Assembly: GCF_035503745.1 (NCBI RefSeq)
Contig: NZ_DATJTC010000020.1
Location: forward strand, 1 to 64,000
Origin: Dyella_B sp035503745
Lineage (GTDB): Bacteria; Pseudomonadota; Gammaproteobacteria; Xanthomonadales; Rhodanobacteraceae
Direction of reading: 5' to 3'
Length of the DNA stretch: 64,000 nucleotides
The notes under the pieces were generated by a model. It was not told the DNA's origin, did no database searches, and worked only from the letters and a program-made list of their open reading frames with translations. Positions within the stretch are counted from its first letter, which is position 1. Each line of letters starts with the position of its first letter. Below are positions 21,260 through 29,245 of the stretch, piece after piece. The position numbers and the translations under genes are program-made.

Positions 21260-22222
21260 ATGCAAGTGCGATCCCCCGGGCCCGGCGATATCTCTTTTAA
21301 GGTTGGCGATACCGATAGCACCGCTGAAGCGACGCACAGCGTGGGTTCGGCACCGGCGGTCAGCAAAGACGTTGAGCCGTGGCTACCTGGCCGTCGATGG
21401 CACGCGCCGGTGGCGCCGTCGCAGCAGCGGGCGAGGGGCATGGCCGTGTTGCGCACGCTGCTCAATCCGGACGCCGTGCCGCAAGCCAAGGCGAAGGCGA
21501 CGTCGCCGAACCGATTGTATGAGCTGTCCTATGTGCTGCACGCGCCAAAAGCTGGCTTGCGCAGCCTTACCTTTCCCATCGCCATCCGTCGGGCCGAACA
21601 AAGAAAGGGAGCCCACGACGCGGGCGACTTCTACGCCATGCAGTTCGGCGTCAACGGCGCTGACGGCACGTCGGTCGGCTGCGGGTACATTGGCCTCCAG
21701 CCGCGCGAGGACGGCAAGGCATTGGTCGTGTTCTCCGGCAGCGGCCCCCGTTTTTCCGCGCTCGAAGGAAGGCCGGAGGCTGACGGCGGTTGCGGCGCCA
21801 GCAACAGCACCCTTATCGATTTTCAGTTCGGTCACACGTACGAACTGACCGTCGAACGGGACGCGTACGACCCCAGCGTGCTGCGGGCGTACGCGCAGAA
21901 CGTCTCCAACCCAGCGCGTCCTGGCCCGCGTGAGCACGTCAAAGACCTGCGCGTGGACCGGGATGTGACATTGGCCGCCAGGCAGGAGGGCTTCATCGAA
22001 CACTATGGCAAGGCGATCAGCAGGAGCGCGGAAATCGGCCGCACCGAGGGCATATTTCACGCGCCGTTTGGCCGATCGATGCAAGGCCGGCATGTCGGCG
22101 GTGCGCTGACGCAAGGCCAATTGAGCGGGCGCTTTGGCACCTCGACAACCGGCAGGCGCGTGACCGCCGTCGAGGGCGGCCAGGTCAAGGCGGTCAGGGT
22201 CACGCTTTGGGGCGTGCGCTGA
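21260..22222 (+). CDS. Hypothetical protein, possibly secreted or effector-like
   Basis: A 320-residue protein I do not recognise. The frame runs in from inside clpB, but the part before the ATG at 21260 crosses the clpB terminator and looks non-coding. The N-terminus (1-60) is rich in S, G, P and A with no hydrophobic signal. The middle, about 80-215, looks like a folded beta domain (YELSYVLHAP, FYAMQFGVNGADG, GYIGLQPREDGK, FGHTYELTVERD), loosely like DUF3472-type sheets. The last 60 residues are G/R/T-rich. The ribosome-binding site before the ATG is weak. The composition recalls the effector-like gene at 5056-8442, but I see no shared motif. Confidence 0.6.
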   Translation: MQVRSPGPGDISFKVGDTDSTAEATHSVGSAPAVSKDVEPWLPGRRWHAPVAPSQQRARGMAVLRTLLNPDAVPQAKAKATSPNRLYELSYVLHAPKAGLRSLTFPIAIRRAEQRKGAHDAGDFYAMQFGVNGADGTSVGCGYIGLQPREDGKALVVFSGSGPRFSALEGRPEADGGCGASNSTLIDFQFGHTYELTVERDAYDPSVLRAYAQNVSNPARPGPREHVKDLRVDRDVTLAARQEGFIEHYGKAISRSAEIGRTEGIFHAPFGRSMQGRHVGGALTQGQLSGRFGTSTTGRRVTAVEGGQVKAVRVTLWGVR

Positions 22223-22261
22223 ACACGCAGGGCGACGCAGCGCGCGTTGTGTTTCGCCGGC

Positions 22262-22288
22262 AAAAAAATCCCGGCACGTTGGCCGGGA
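22262..22288 (-). terminator. Rho-independent terminator of the TonB-dependent receptor gene
   Basis: TCCCGGC / GCCGGGA with a six-base loop. Read leftwards it is followed by seven Ts (an A run at 22262-22268 on the plus strand), 46 bp after the receptor stop. Confidence 0.85.
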
Positions 22289-22333
22289 TGTCCGATGCGA
22301 TGCATCGCAGTGCTTGGCAGTGGGCTTGTTGGG

Positions 22334-24790
22334 TCACCAGTGATAGATCACTTTGGAGTAATAGTAACGCCCATTGAAGCCGTTGGGTGAAAATTCTGAA
22401 TACGGGATGGTGCCGTCGTTGTTGTTGGCCGCGATCACCTTGTCCGGATAGCTGTTGCTGGCATTGTCCACGCCGAGCGTGAAAGTCCAGTTGCCGAGGT
22501 TGTAGCTGCCGGCCAGATCCAGCACCCACTGGGGGCTGAAGGTCTGGTTGAGCAGATACGTACTGTTGCTGTAGGCGGTGAAGCTGCCATAGCGCGTGAG
22601 GTTGCCGTTGAACGCCCAGTGCCCGAGCGTGTAGTTCTCGTTGAGGATCAGCTTGCTGCGCGGCGTGGAGTTGGCCAGCAGGCCCTTGATGTCGCGGTAG
22701 CTCACGCGCTCAAGCTCAAGGCCCAGTGCATCCAGTTGCGATGGATTGGGCGCGACGCCAACGACTTGCGTGCGGTTGTAGTTGTAGCTCAGGGTGCTGT
22801 CGAGCAGGCCGTCGTTGCCAAAATCCGAACGATAGCTGGCGACCAGGTCGCCGCCTTGCGTGCGCGTGTTCACCGCATTGGTGAAGTACTGGGCCGAGCT
22901 GAACGCGATGTCGGTGATGCCGTGCGCGGCCAAGTAGGCCACCACGGCCGGATCGTTCAGGCCGCTCAACGTGCTCGATAGCACGATGCGGTTGTAGATC
23001 TGGATCTGGTAGACGTCGAAGGTCAGCGTCAGCGGATCGATCGGGTTGTACACCGCGCCGATCGTGTAGTTGTGCGACTTCTCCGGCCGCAGCGCCTGCG
23101 CGCCCAGCAACTGCGCCACCGGGTTGTTCACCGGCAGCAAGCCGGTCTGGTAGATGCCTGGCGCGATGCCGGGGCCGGCGCTGCTGGGGGTCAGGTACAG
23201 CGAGCCGACCTGCGAATAGTCTTCCTGTGCCAGCGAGGGCGCGCGGAAACCGGTCGATGCGCTGGCGCGCAGCGCGAAGCGGTCGGTGAAGTCGTAGCGC
23301 GCCGCCAGCGCGCCGGACACGGTGTTGCCGAAGTCGTTGTAATCCTCATGGCGTAGGGCGATGGAGGTGCCGAGCTTGTCGGTGAGATTGGTTTCCAGGC
23401 TGACGTACTGGGCCACGTCGCTGCGGCTCCACGAGCCGGTGTTGATCGGGCTGTAGCCGCTAAAGCCCTGCGCGCCGCCGCTTACGCCAGAGGTGCCCAC
23501 GTAGTAGGCATCCGGATCGCCCGCGCCGATGCTGTAGGTGTCGCGCAGATACTCCGCGCCGAACGCCAGCGTCACCGCGTTGGGCAGCCAGCCCACGTTG
23601 AGATCTTTGGCGACGTCCACGTCCACCGCTTCCTGCGCCGCCGAGACGATGCCGTCGAAGAAATGGGTCGGCGTGTAGCCGAAATCGTGCAGGAAGGCAT
23701 AGTTGGCGGTGTCGATGGTATCGAGCGCCACGCGATTGCCGCCGTAGTTGGCGCTCACGTCCCAGCGCCATCCGTCGGTAGTGCCGCGCACGCCGGCCAC
23801 CAGCGCCTGGTCGGTGCTGTGCGCCTGCAGCAGCGGCTGGTAGCCGTCGGGATAGATCGCGCTCAGCGCCGTTTTTACCGACGAGGGATACAGATACGGG
23901 TTGCGGTACAGCTCATCGGAAATCGCGTCGCGCTCGTGGTAGCTGCCGAACGCGTAGAACTGCACGTTGCTGGTGATGTCGTACTGCGCATTGAGGAACA
24001 GGTTGTGCTGGCTGATCGACGGATCGCCAAAGACCTGCTTCTCGCCCAACTGCGGATAGCGCACGTCGGCGCCGCCGTGGTTGGTCGGATCCTGGTGGCC
24101 ATCGTCCACGCTGATGCGCAGCCAGCCCTTGTCGCCGCTGAGCGGGATGCCGACGTTCGCCGAGCCCAGCCACTGCCGGCCGCCGCCGCGCTGGAACTGG
24201 CCGCCGTCCAGTTCTACCGAACCGCCCTGCGCGCCATGCTTGAGGATGATGTTGATGACGCCGGCGATCGCATCGGAGCCGTATTGCGCCGACGCGCCGT
24301 CGCGCAGCACTTCGATGTGGTCGATCGCCGATAGCGGAATGGTGTTCAGGTCTACCGGCGCCGAACCGCGGCCGATGCTGCCATCGGTATTGACCAGGGC
24401 GCTGGTATGCCAGCGCTTGCCATCCACCAGCACCAGCACTTCATCCGGCGCCAGGCCGCGCAATTGTGCCGGGCGCTGCGAATCGGTGGTGTCGGTGGCC
24501 GCCGGGCGCGGGAAGTTGAGCGAAGGGATCAGGCGCGCCAGCGCCGTGGCCAGTTCATTCGTGCCGGTGCTTTGCAGCTGGGCGGCCGGAATCACGTCGA
24601 TCGGCGACAGCGACGCGCTGTCGGTTCGGTTCTGCGAGTGCGTGCCGGTGACGATCACGGCCTGCAGGTTCTTGGCGTTGCTGGCCGGGGTGGCCTGGCT
24701 GGCGTCCTGTGCCGACGCGTGCGTGGCGATGGCGAGCAAGATGGCGACGGTAAGCGGCGGCGTTGTGGTCTTATCGAGCAGTTTCTTCAT
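22334..24790 (-). CDS. TonB-dependent outer membrane receptor
   Basis: An 818-residue ligand-gated outer-membrane transporter. A signal peptide ends at about residue 27 (ATHASA). A plug domain follows with RGLAPDEVLVLVDGKRW and IEVLRDGASAQYGSDAIAGVINIIL, then a 22-strand barrel with FRAPSLAQEDYSQ and a C-terminal aromatic-ended strand (YYYSKVIYHW). It is divergent from the cobalamin operon, but the riboswitch lies on the other strand. The protein is about 200 residues longer than typical BtuB, so I do not call it a B12 receptor. A 17-base palindrome sits 24 bp before the ATG and may be an operator. A terminator follows the gene. Substrate unknown. Confidence 0.9.
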   Translation of the reverse strand: MKKLLDKTTTPPLTVAILLAIATHASAQDASQATPASNAKNLQAVIVTGTHSQNRTDSASLSPIDVIPAAQLQSTGTNELATALARLIPSLNFPRPAATDTTDSQRPAQLRGLAPDEVLVLVDGKRWHTSALVNTDGSIGRGSAPVDLNTIPLSAIDHIEVLRDGASAQYGSDAIAGVINIILKHGAQGGSVELDGGQFQRGGGRQWLGSANVGIPLSGDKGWLRISVDDGHQDPTNHGGADVRYPQLGEKQVFGDPSISQHNLFLNAQYDITSNVQFYAFGSYHERDAISDELYRNPYLYPSSVKTALSAIYPDGYQPLLQAHSTDQALVAGVRGTTDGWRWDVSANYGGNRVALDTIDTANYAFLHDFGYTPTHFFDGIVSAAQEAVDVDVAKDLNVGWLPNAVTLAFGAEYLRDTYSIGAGDPDAYYVGTSGVSGGAQGFSGYSPINTGSWSRSDVAQYVSLETNLTDKLGTSIALRHEDYNDFGNTVSGALAARYDFTDRFALRASASTGFRAPSLAQEDYSQVGSLYLTPSSAGPGIAPGIYQTGLLPVNNPVAQLLGAQALRPEKSHNYTIGAVYNPIDPLTLTFDVYQIQIYNRIVLSSTLSGLNDPAVVAYLAAHGITDIAFSSAQYFTNAVNTRTQGGDLVASYRSDFGNDGLLDSTLSYNYNRTQVVGVAPNPSQLDALGLELERVSYRDIKGLLANSTPRSKLILNENYTLGHWAFNGNLTRYGSFTAYSNSTYLLNQTFSPQWVLDLAGSYNLGNWTFTLGVDNASNSYPDKVIAANNNDGTIPYSEFSPNGFNGRYYYSKVIYHW

Positions 24791-24813
24791 CCCATGTATC
24801 CCCTAGCGTGTCT

Positions 24814-24830
24814 TTGTTGCTATGCAACAA
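24814..24830. promoter_or_regulatory. Palindrome upstream of the TonB-dependent receptor gene (candidate operator)
   Basis: TTGTTGCTATGCAACAA: 7-bp perfect arms around three bases, 23 bp before the receptor ATG on the minus strand. A TTGTCA (reading left from 24847) could be a -35 whose weak -10 would fall inside the palindrome, which would suit repressor control. No dedicated regulator gene is adjacent. Confidence 0.4.
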
Positions 24831-25070
24831 TTTCAGATTAGTGACAAAGTCCCCTCGCGGCAACGGATGATTGGGCGTTTCAAAGTCCAATTGGGAATAT
24901 TGAGCGCAAACAGCTGCTTGTATACCGATTCTGGCCCCCGCCGCGTGCGCGCGTCAGCGCCAGCGCGCGCCGGTGACAAGCATGCATCGCGGTGCGGTGT
25001 AGATAGCGTCTAGATGCGCCGCTTCGCTGCCGGGCTAGGCGTGCATCGGCCCCAAGCACTACCATGCCTG

Positions 25071-25266
25071 CGCCTGAGGTGACCGCCGGCATTGCACGGT
25101 GGTTGAAACGGGAATCCGGTGCGTTCGCGCGAACCCAAGCCGGAGCTGCCCCCGCAACGGTAGGCGAGCAAGCGTTCCACACCAAGCCACTGCGAAGCGT
25201 GCGCGGGAAGGCGTGGATCGCAGGCCCTTGGCCTCGCTCGCAAGCCCGGAGACCGGCCTTGAGGCG
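25071..25266 (+). ncRNA. Cobalamin (adenosylcobalamin) riboswitch
   Basis: The conserved B12-riboswitch core is legible. It reads GGGAATCCGGTGCG (from 25110), CCGGAGCTGCCCCCGCAACGG (from 25140), GCCACTG (25186), GGGAAGGCG (25205) and AGCCCGGAGACCGGCC (25243). A closing P1 helix can pair CGCCT (25071-25075) with AGGCG (25262-25266). The element reads rightwards into the cobalamin gene cluster and should lower its expression when B12 is plentiful. Confidence 0.95.
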
Positions 25267-25275
25267 TAACCAACC

Positions 25276-25337
25276 GGACGGCGGAGGGCCATCGGGTGAC
25301 CGCTGCGTTCGCAGCCGGTGTCCTTGCCTCCGCGTCC
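25276..25337 (+). promoter_or_regulatory. Hairpin after the riboswitch (possible expression platform)
   Basis: GGAC-GCGGAGG at 25276-25287 can pair with CCTCCGC-GTCC at 25327-25337, with one bulged base, enclosing a GCTGC-GTTC-GCAGC inner hairpin. There is no T run after it, so intrinsic termination is unlikely. Control of translation start or rho access is more plausible. The ribosome-binding site of the leader ORF lies 33 bases downstream. Confidence 0.45.
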
Positions 25338-25386
25338 GTTCGATCATAGCCAGGCCGTGTACGCGGGCGCAGGAAGGAGAGTGGAA

Positions 25387-25434
25387 ATGGTGAAGTTGCG
25401 ATCAGCATCCGTCACGCGCGGGGCACGCGCATGA
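25387..25434 (+). CDS. 15-codon leader ORF coupled to cobO
   Basis: Too short for routine gene calling. A near-perfect ribosome-binding site, AGGAAGGAG at 25371-25379, stands seven bases before an ATG opening MVKLRSASVTRGARA. Its TGA overlaps the cobO ATG (ATGA at 25431-25434). cobO itself has only a weak GGGG upstream, so ribosomes may reach it mainly through this leader. The same ATGA or GTGA overlap recurs through the operon. The peptide has no recognisable function; its role is probably to carry riboswitch control of initiation to cobO. This is inference from signal placement. Confidence 0.5.
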   Translation: MVKLRSASVTRGARA

Positions 25435-26060
25435 ACGATCGGATCTCGCGCGACCTGATGACGCCCCAGGAGCGTCACCGCGAACGCATGCAGCGCAAGA
25501 AAGCGCTGGTCGATCGCAAGATCGCCGCTGCCACCATCGATCGCGGCGTACTGGTGGTGAACACCGGCAACGGCAAGGGCAAGAGTTCGTCCGGTTTCGG
25601 CATGCTTGCCCGTTCGCTCGGACATGGCTTCAAGTGCGGCGTGGTGCAATTCATCAAGGGTACGTTTTCCACCGGCGAGGAGGCGTTTTTCCGCCGTTTC
25701 GCCGGCGACCTGCTCGACTATCACGTGATGGGCGAAGGCTTCACCTGGGAAACGCAGGACAAGGCGCGCGACATCGCCGCCGCGCAGGCGGCCTGGATGC
25801 AGGCCGCGCGCATGCTGGCCGATCCGGCTTACGATTTCGTCCTGCTCGACGAACTCAACATCGCACTGGTCAAGCAATACGTATTGCTTGAGCAGGTGTT
25901 GAAGGCGGTCGCGGCGCGCCCGCCGCGCCAGCACGTGGTGATCACCGGGCGCGGTGCACCCGACGGGCTGATCGCGGTCGCCGATACGGTGACCGAAATG
26001 CGCGTGGTCAAGCATGCGTTCGACGCAGGCATCAAGGCGCAGAAAGGCGTGGAGCTGTGA
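25431..26060 (+). CDS. cobO: Cob(I)yrinic acid a,c-diamide adenosyltransferase
   Basis: Attaches the 5'-deoxyadenosyl group of ATP to cobalt(I) corrinoids (CobO/CobA/BtuR family). It has 209 residues. The P-loop-like nucleotide site GNGKGKSS is at 46-53, followed by GVVQFIKGTFSTGEEAFF and LLDELNIALVKQYV, all family blocks. It is the first enzyme gene of the riboswitch-controlled operon. It overlaps a 15-codon leader upstream and the GTG of cbiA downstream (GTGA). It acts in the cytoplasm, both in synthesis and in salvage of imported corrinoids. Confidence 0.95.
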   Translation: MNDRISRDLMTPQERHRERMQRKKALVDRKIAAATIDRGVLVVNTGNGKGKSSSGFGMLARSLGHGFKCGVVQFIKGTFSTGEEAFFRRFAGDLLDYHVMGEGFTWETQDKARDIAAAQAAWMQAARMLADPAYDFVLLDELNIALVKQYVLLEQVLKAVAARPPRQHVVITGRGAPDGLIAVADTVTEMRVVKHAFDAGIKAQKGVEL

Positions 26061-27352
26061 GCGCGATGCGCCGCTGTCCGGCCCTGCTGGTTTCGGCGCC
26101 CGCGTCGGGGCAGGGCAAGACATCGGTCACCGCCGCGCTGGCGCGCTGGCATGCCCGGCACGGACGTCGCGTGCGCGTGTTCAAGACCGGGCCGGATTTT
26201 CTCGATCCCATGGTGTTGGAGCGCGCGGCGGGTACGCCGGCGTATCAGCTGGATCTGTGGATGTGCGGCGAGGCGGATGTACGCCAACGGCTTTACGATG
26301 CAGCGTCGGACGCCGACCTGATTCTGGTCGAGGGTGTGATGGGTTTGTTCGACGGTGCGCCATCCAGTGCCGATCTGGCGCAGCAGTTGGGCTTGCCGGT
26401 GATGGCGGTGATCGACGGCGCGGCGATGGCGCAGACCTTCGGCGCGCTTGCTTGCGGCCTTGCCACGTATCGCGCCGGCCTGGCGATGTACGGCGTGGCC
26501 GCCAACCGCATCGGCAGTGCTTATCACGCGCAACTGCTCCAGCAGAGCCTGCCCGCGTCGTTGCAATGGCTGGGCGCGTTACCGCGCGAGGATGCGCTGG
26601 CGTTGCCGGAACGTCACCTGGGTCTGATCGCCGCGGGTGAACTGGCCGATATCGATGCGCGCCTGGATGCATTGGCCCAGGCGTGGTCCGCACACGCGGC
26701 GACGACGCTTCCGCCGCCGGTGAGTTTCCCGTTGCCGGCCGTCGATGCCATCGCGCCCTCGTTGACGGGTGTGCGCATCGCCATCGCGCGCGACGCGGCA
26801 TTTTGCTTCATTTATAGGGCCAATCTGGACCTGTTGCGCGCCGCCGGTGCCAGCCTGCATTTCTTTTCGCCCTTGGCGGGCGACGCGTTGCCCGACTGCG
26901 AGGCGGTATGGCTGCCGGGCGGATATCCGGAATTGCACTTGGCTGCGCTGTCGCAATGCCATCACCTGCACGCGGCCCTGCGCGCGCACCGCGATGCGGG
27001 CAAACCCATCCTGGCCGAATGCGGCGGTTTGCTGTTTGCGCTCAATTCGCTGGCCGACCGCGACGGCAACCAGGCACCCATGGCCGGCCTGCTGTCCGGG
27101 TACGCGGTTGTGCAAGCGCGCCTCGCGGCGCTGGGCCTGCAAAGCGTGGCGTTGCCGGAGGGCGTTTTGCGCGGGCACACCTTTCACTATGCCCAAGCCT
27201 GGATCAGCGCCCAGCCGCTCGCGCATGCCAGCAATCCGAACCAGGGGCCCTGTAAGGAAGCGGTTTATCGCGACCGGCGGCTTACGGCCAGCTTCGTGCA
27301 TTTCTATTTCCCGTCGCAGCCGCAGGCTGCCATGCAGCTTTTTCTGCCATGA
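26057..27352 (+). CDS. cbiA: Cobyrinic acid a,c-diamide synthase
   Basis: The CbiA/CobB amidotransferase, which amidates carboxylates a and c of the corrin ring with glutamine and ATP. At 431 residues it has a dethiobiotin-synthetase-like N-domain with the P-loop SAPASGQGKTSVTAALARW and a class I glutaminase domain with nucleophile Cys322 (LAECGGLLFAL) and a C-terminal histidine (VHFYFPS). The GTG at 26057 overlaps the cobO stop. An ATG at 26066 is an alternative and is slightly better placed after GGAG. It overlaps cbiB by ATGA. Its presence implies that ring precursors at the cobyrinate level are handled, though ring-building genes are not in this window. Confidence 0.93.
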   Translation: MSAMRRCPALLVSAPASGQGKTSVTAALARWHARHGRRVRVFKTGPDFLDPMVLERAAGTPAYQLDLWMCGEADVRQRLYDAASDADLILVEGVMGLFDGAPSSADLAQQLGLPVMAVIDGAAMAQTFGALACGLATYRAGLAMYGVAANRIGSAYHAQLLQQSLPASLQWLGALPREDALALPERHLGLIAAGELADIDARLDALAQAWSAHAATTLPPPVSFPLPAVDAIAPSLTGVRIAIARDAAFCFIYRANLDLLRAAGASLHFFSPLAGDALPDCEAVWLPGGYPELHLAALSQCHHLHAALRAHRDAGKPILAECGGLLFALNSLADRDGNQAPMAGLLSGYAVVQARLAALGLQSVALPEGVLRGHTFHYAQAWISAQPLAHASNPNQGPCKEAVYRDRRLTASFVHFYFPSQPQAAMQLFLP

Positions 27353-28269
27353 ACATCGCGGTGCTGATGATCGCCGCCGTGCTCGCCGACCGGCTGCTGG
27401 GCGAGCTGCGGCGGGCGCATCCGCTGGTGGCATTCGGACGCATGACGAACGCGATCGAGCGGCGCATGCATGCCGACCGGCGCATGGCGGGCGTGTTGGC
27501 GTGGTCGCTGGCGGTGCTGCCATCGGTGCTGCTGGTGTGGGGGTTGCAGTGCGTAGCGCCGCGCTGGGCGTCGCAAGTGATCGCCGTGCTGGTGTTGTAT
27601 TTCACGCTGGGTTTGCGCAGCCTGGGCGAGCACGCCCGTCCGGTGGCGGCGGCGCTGCAGGCCGGCGAGCTGGATGCGGCGCGTAGCGCGGTGGGACGCA
27701 TGGTCAGTCGCGATACGGCGGTATTGAATGCCGGCCAGGTCGCCGCGGCGGCCACCGAATCGGTGCTGGAGAATGGCAACGATGCGGTGTTCGGTACGCT
27801 GTTCTGGTTCGCGCTGCTCGGCGCGCCGGGTGCGCTGCTTTATCGATGGGCCAACACGCTCGATGCGATGTGGGGTTACCGCACACCGCGCTACGAGCGC
27901 TTCGGCTGGGCCGCCGCGCGCATCGACGATGCGTTGAACTATGTGCCAGCCCGGCTCACCGCGCTCACCTACGCCTTGTGCGGAAACTTTCATCGCGCGT
28001 TACGTTGCTGGCGCACGCAGGCATCGCAATGGGACAGCCCCAACGCAGGACCGGTGATGGCCGCCGGCGCCGGTGCGCTGGACGTGCGCCTGGGCGGCGC
28101 GGCGCCCTACCATGGCGTGTGGGAAGAGCGGCCGCCGTTGGGCGAGGGCGATGCACCGAGTGCCGCGTCGGTGCTTCGCGCCTTGCGTTTGCTGCGCGAT
28201 GGTGTGATCGCCTGGCTGGTGGTGGCGTTGTTGCTGGGGATGGCGATCCATGGAGGCGTGCATGCTTGA
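27349..28269 (+). CDS. cbiB: Adenosylcobinamide-phosphate synthase
   Basis: An integral membrane protein (CbiB, also CobD in the aerobic nomenclature) that attaches aminopropanol phosphate to cobyric acid. It has 306 residues with hydrophobic segments near 1-20, 45-85 and 275-300. Family stretches include LGELRRAHPLVAFGRM, ATESVLENGNDAVFGTLFW, YRWANTLDAMWGY and SQWDSPNAGPVMAAGAGAL. The ATG overlaps the cbiA stop (ATGA). Its substrate side chain comes from the CobD decarboxylase encoded next, whose start lies inside the end of this gene. Confidence 0.93.
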   Translation: MNIAVLMIAAVLADRLLGELRRAHPLVAFGRMTNAIERRMHADRRMAGVLAWSLAVLPSVLLVWGLQCVAPRWASQVIAVLVLYFTLGLRSLGEHARPVAAALQAGELDAARSAVGRMVSRDTAVLNAGQVAAAATESVLENGNDAVFGTLFWFALLGAPGALLYRWANTLDAMWGYRTPRYERFGWAAARIDDALNYVPARLTALTYALCGNFHRALRCWRTQASQWDSPNAGPVMAAGAGALDVRLGGAAPYHGVWEERPPLGEGDAPSAASVLRALRLLRDGVIAWLVVALLLGMAIHGGVHA

Positions 28270-29245
28270 ACACGGTGGCCGCTTGCAGCGCGCGGCGCGC
28301 GAATACGACATTGCGCTGGATCATTGGCTGGACCTGTCCACCGGCATCAGTCCGTTCGGCTGGCCGGTGCCGGCCATTCCGTCCTCGGCGTGGCAGCGCC
28401 TGCCCGAGGACGACGATGGCCTGATCGACTGCGCGCGCAGCTATTACGGCGCACCGCACGTGCTGCCCGTGGCCGGTTCGCAGGCGGCGATCCAGGCCCT
28501 GCCGCTGCTGCGTGCGCCATGTCGCGTTGGAGTCATTGCGCCCGGCTATGCCGAGCACGCGCAAGCCTGGCAATGCGCGGGCCATGCGGTGGAGCGTCAT
28601 CCGGCCCAGGCGCTGTTGGCCCACCCGCAGCGGTGGGATGTGCTGGTGCTGATCCATCCGAACAATCCCGGCGGCGAACGTTTCGGTGTCCAGGCGCTGC
28701 TGCAGCTGCATGCGGCACTGGCTGCGCACGGGGGCTGGCTGGTGGTGGACGAGGCGTTCATGGATGTGACGCCGGGCGAGAGCCTTTGTGCGCATGCCGA
28801 TCGCGACGGATTGATCGTGTTGCGTTCGGTGGGCAAGTTTTTTGGCCTGGCCGGTGCGCGCGCCGGCTTCGTCTGCGCGACGGCGGCGTTGCTGCATGCG
28901 TTGCAGGAAAGGCTTGGGCCATGGACGCTGAGCGGGCCGACGCGTTACGTGCTGCGGCAGGCGCTGGGCGATCGCGCGTGGCACGCGCAGGCGCGGGCGA
29001 TGCTGATCGAGACTAGCGAAAAGCTGGCGCGTTTGCTTGCAAAACACCGCCTTGAGCCAAGCGCAGGTTGCGCGTTGTTCCAATGGTGCCGGCACGATGC
29101 CGCGCAAACCGTGCATCGCGCCTTGGCGCGGATGGGCATCCTCACACGGCTGTTCGAGGACGTGCCCAGCCTGCGTTTTGGTCTGCCGCCGGATGAAGCG
29201 GCATTCCATCGCCTGGATACGGCGCTAGCCCAGGTGATGCGATGA
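28262..29245 (+). CDS. cobD: L-threonine-O-3-phosphate decarboxylase (PLP)
   Basis: A fold-type I PLP enzyme that makes (R)-1-amino-2-propanol phosphate, the nucleotide-loop linker (CobD in Salmonella, CobC elsewhere). It has 327 residues. The start is the ATG at 28262, five bases after GGAGG, giving MLEHGGRLQRAAREY as in the family; the ATG at 28250 lacks a site. Motifs are LDLSTGISPFGWP, IHPNNPGGERF, WLVVDEAFMD and the lysine segment RSVGKFFGLAGARAGF. It overlaps cbiB by eight bases and cobQ by ATGA. It resembles histidinol-phosphate aminotransferase; the operon context and N-terminus decide for CobD. Confidence 0.92.
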   Translation: MLEHGGRLQRAAREYDIALDHWLDLSTGISPFGWPVPAIPSSAWQRLPEDDDGLIDCARSYYGAPHVLPVAGSQAAIQALPLLRAPCRVGVIAPGYAEHAQAWQCAGHAVERHPAQALLAHPQRWDVLVLIHPNNPGGERFGVQALLQLHAALAAHGGWLVVDEAFMDVTPGESLCAHADRDGLIVLRSVGKFFGLAGARAGFVCATAALLHALQERLGPWTLSGPTRYVLRQALGDRAWHAQARAMLIETSEKLARLLAKHRLEPSAGCALFQWCRHDAAQTVHRALARMGILTRLFEDVPSLRFGLPPDEAAFHRLDTALAQVMR

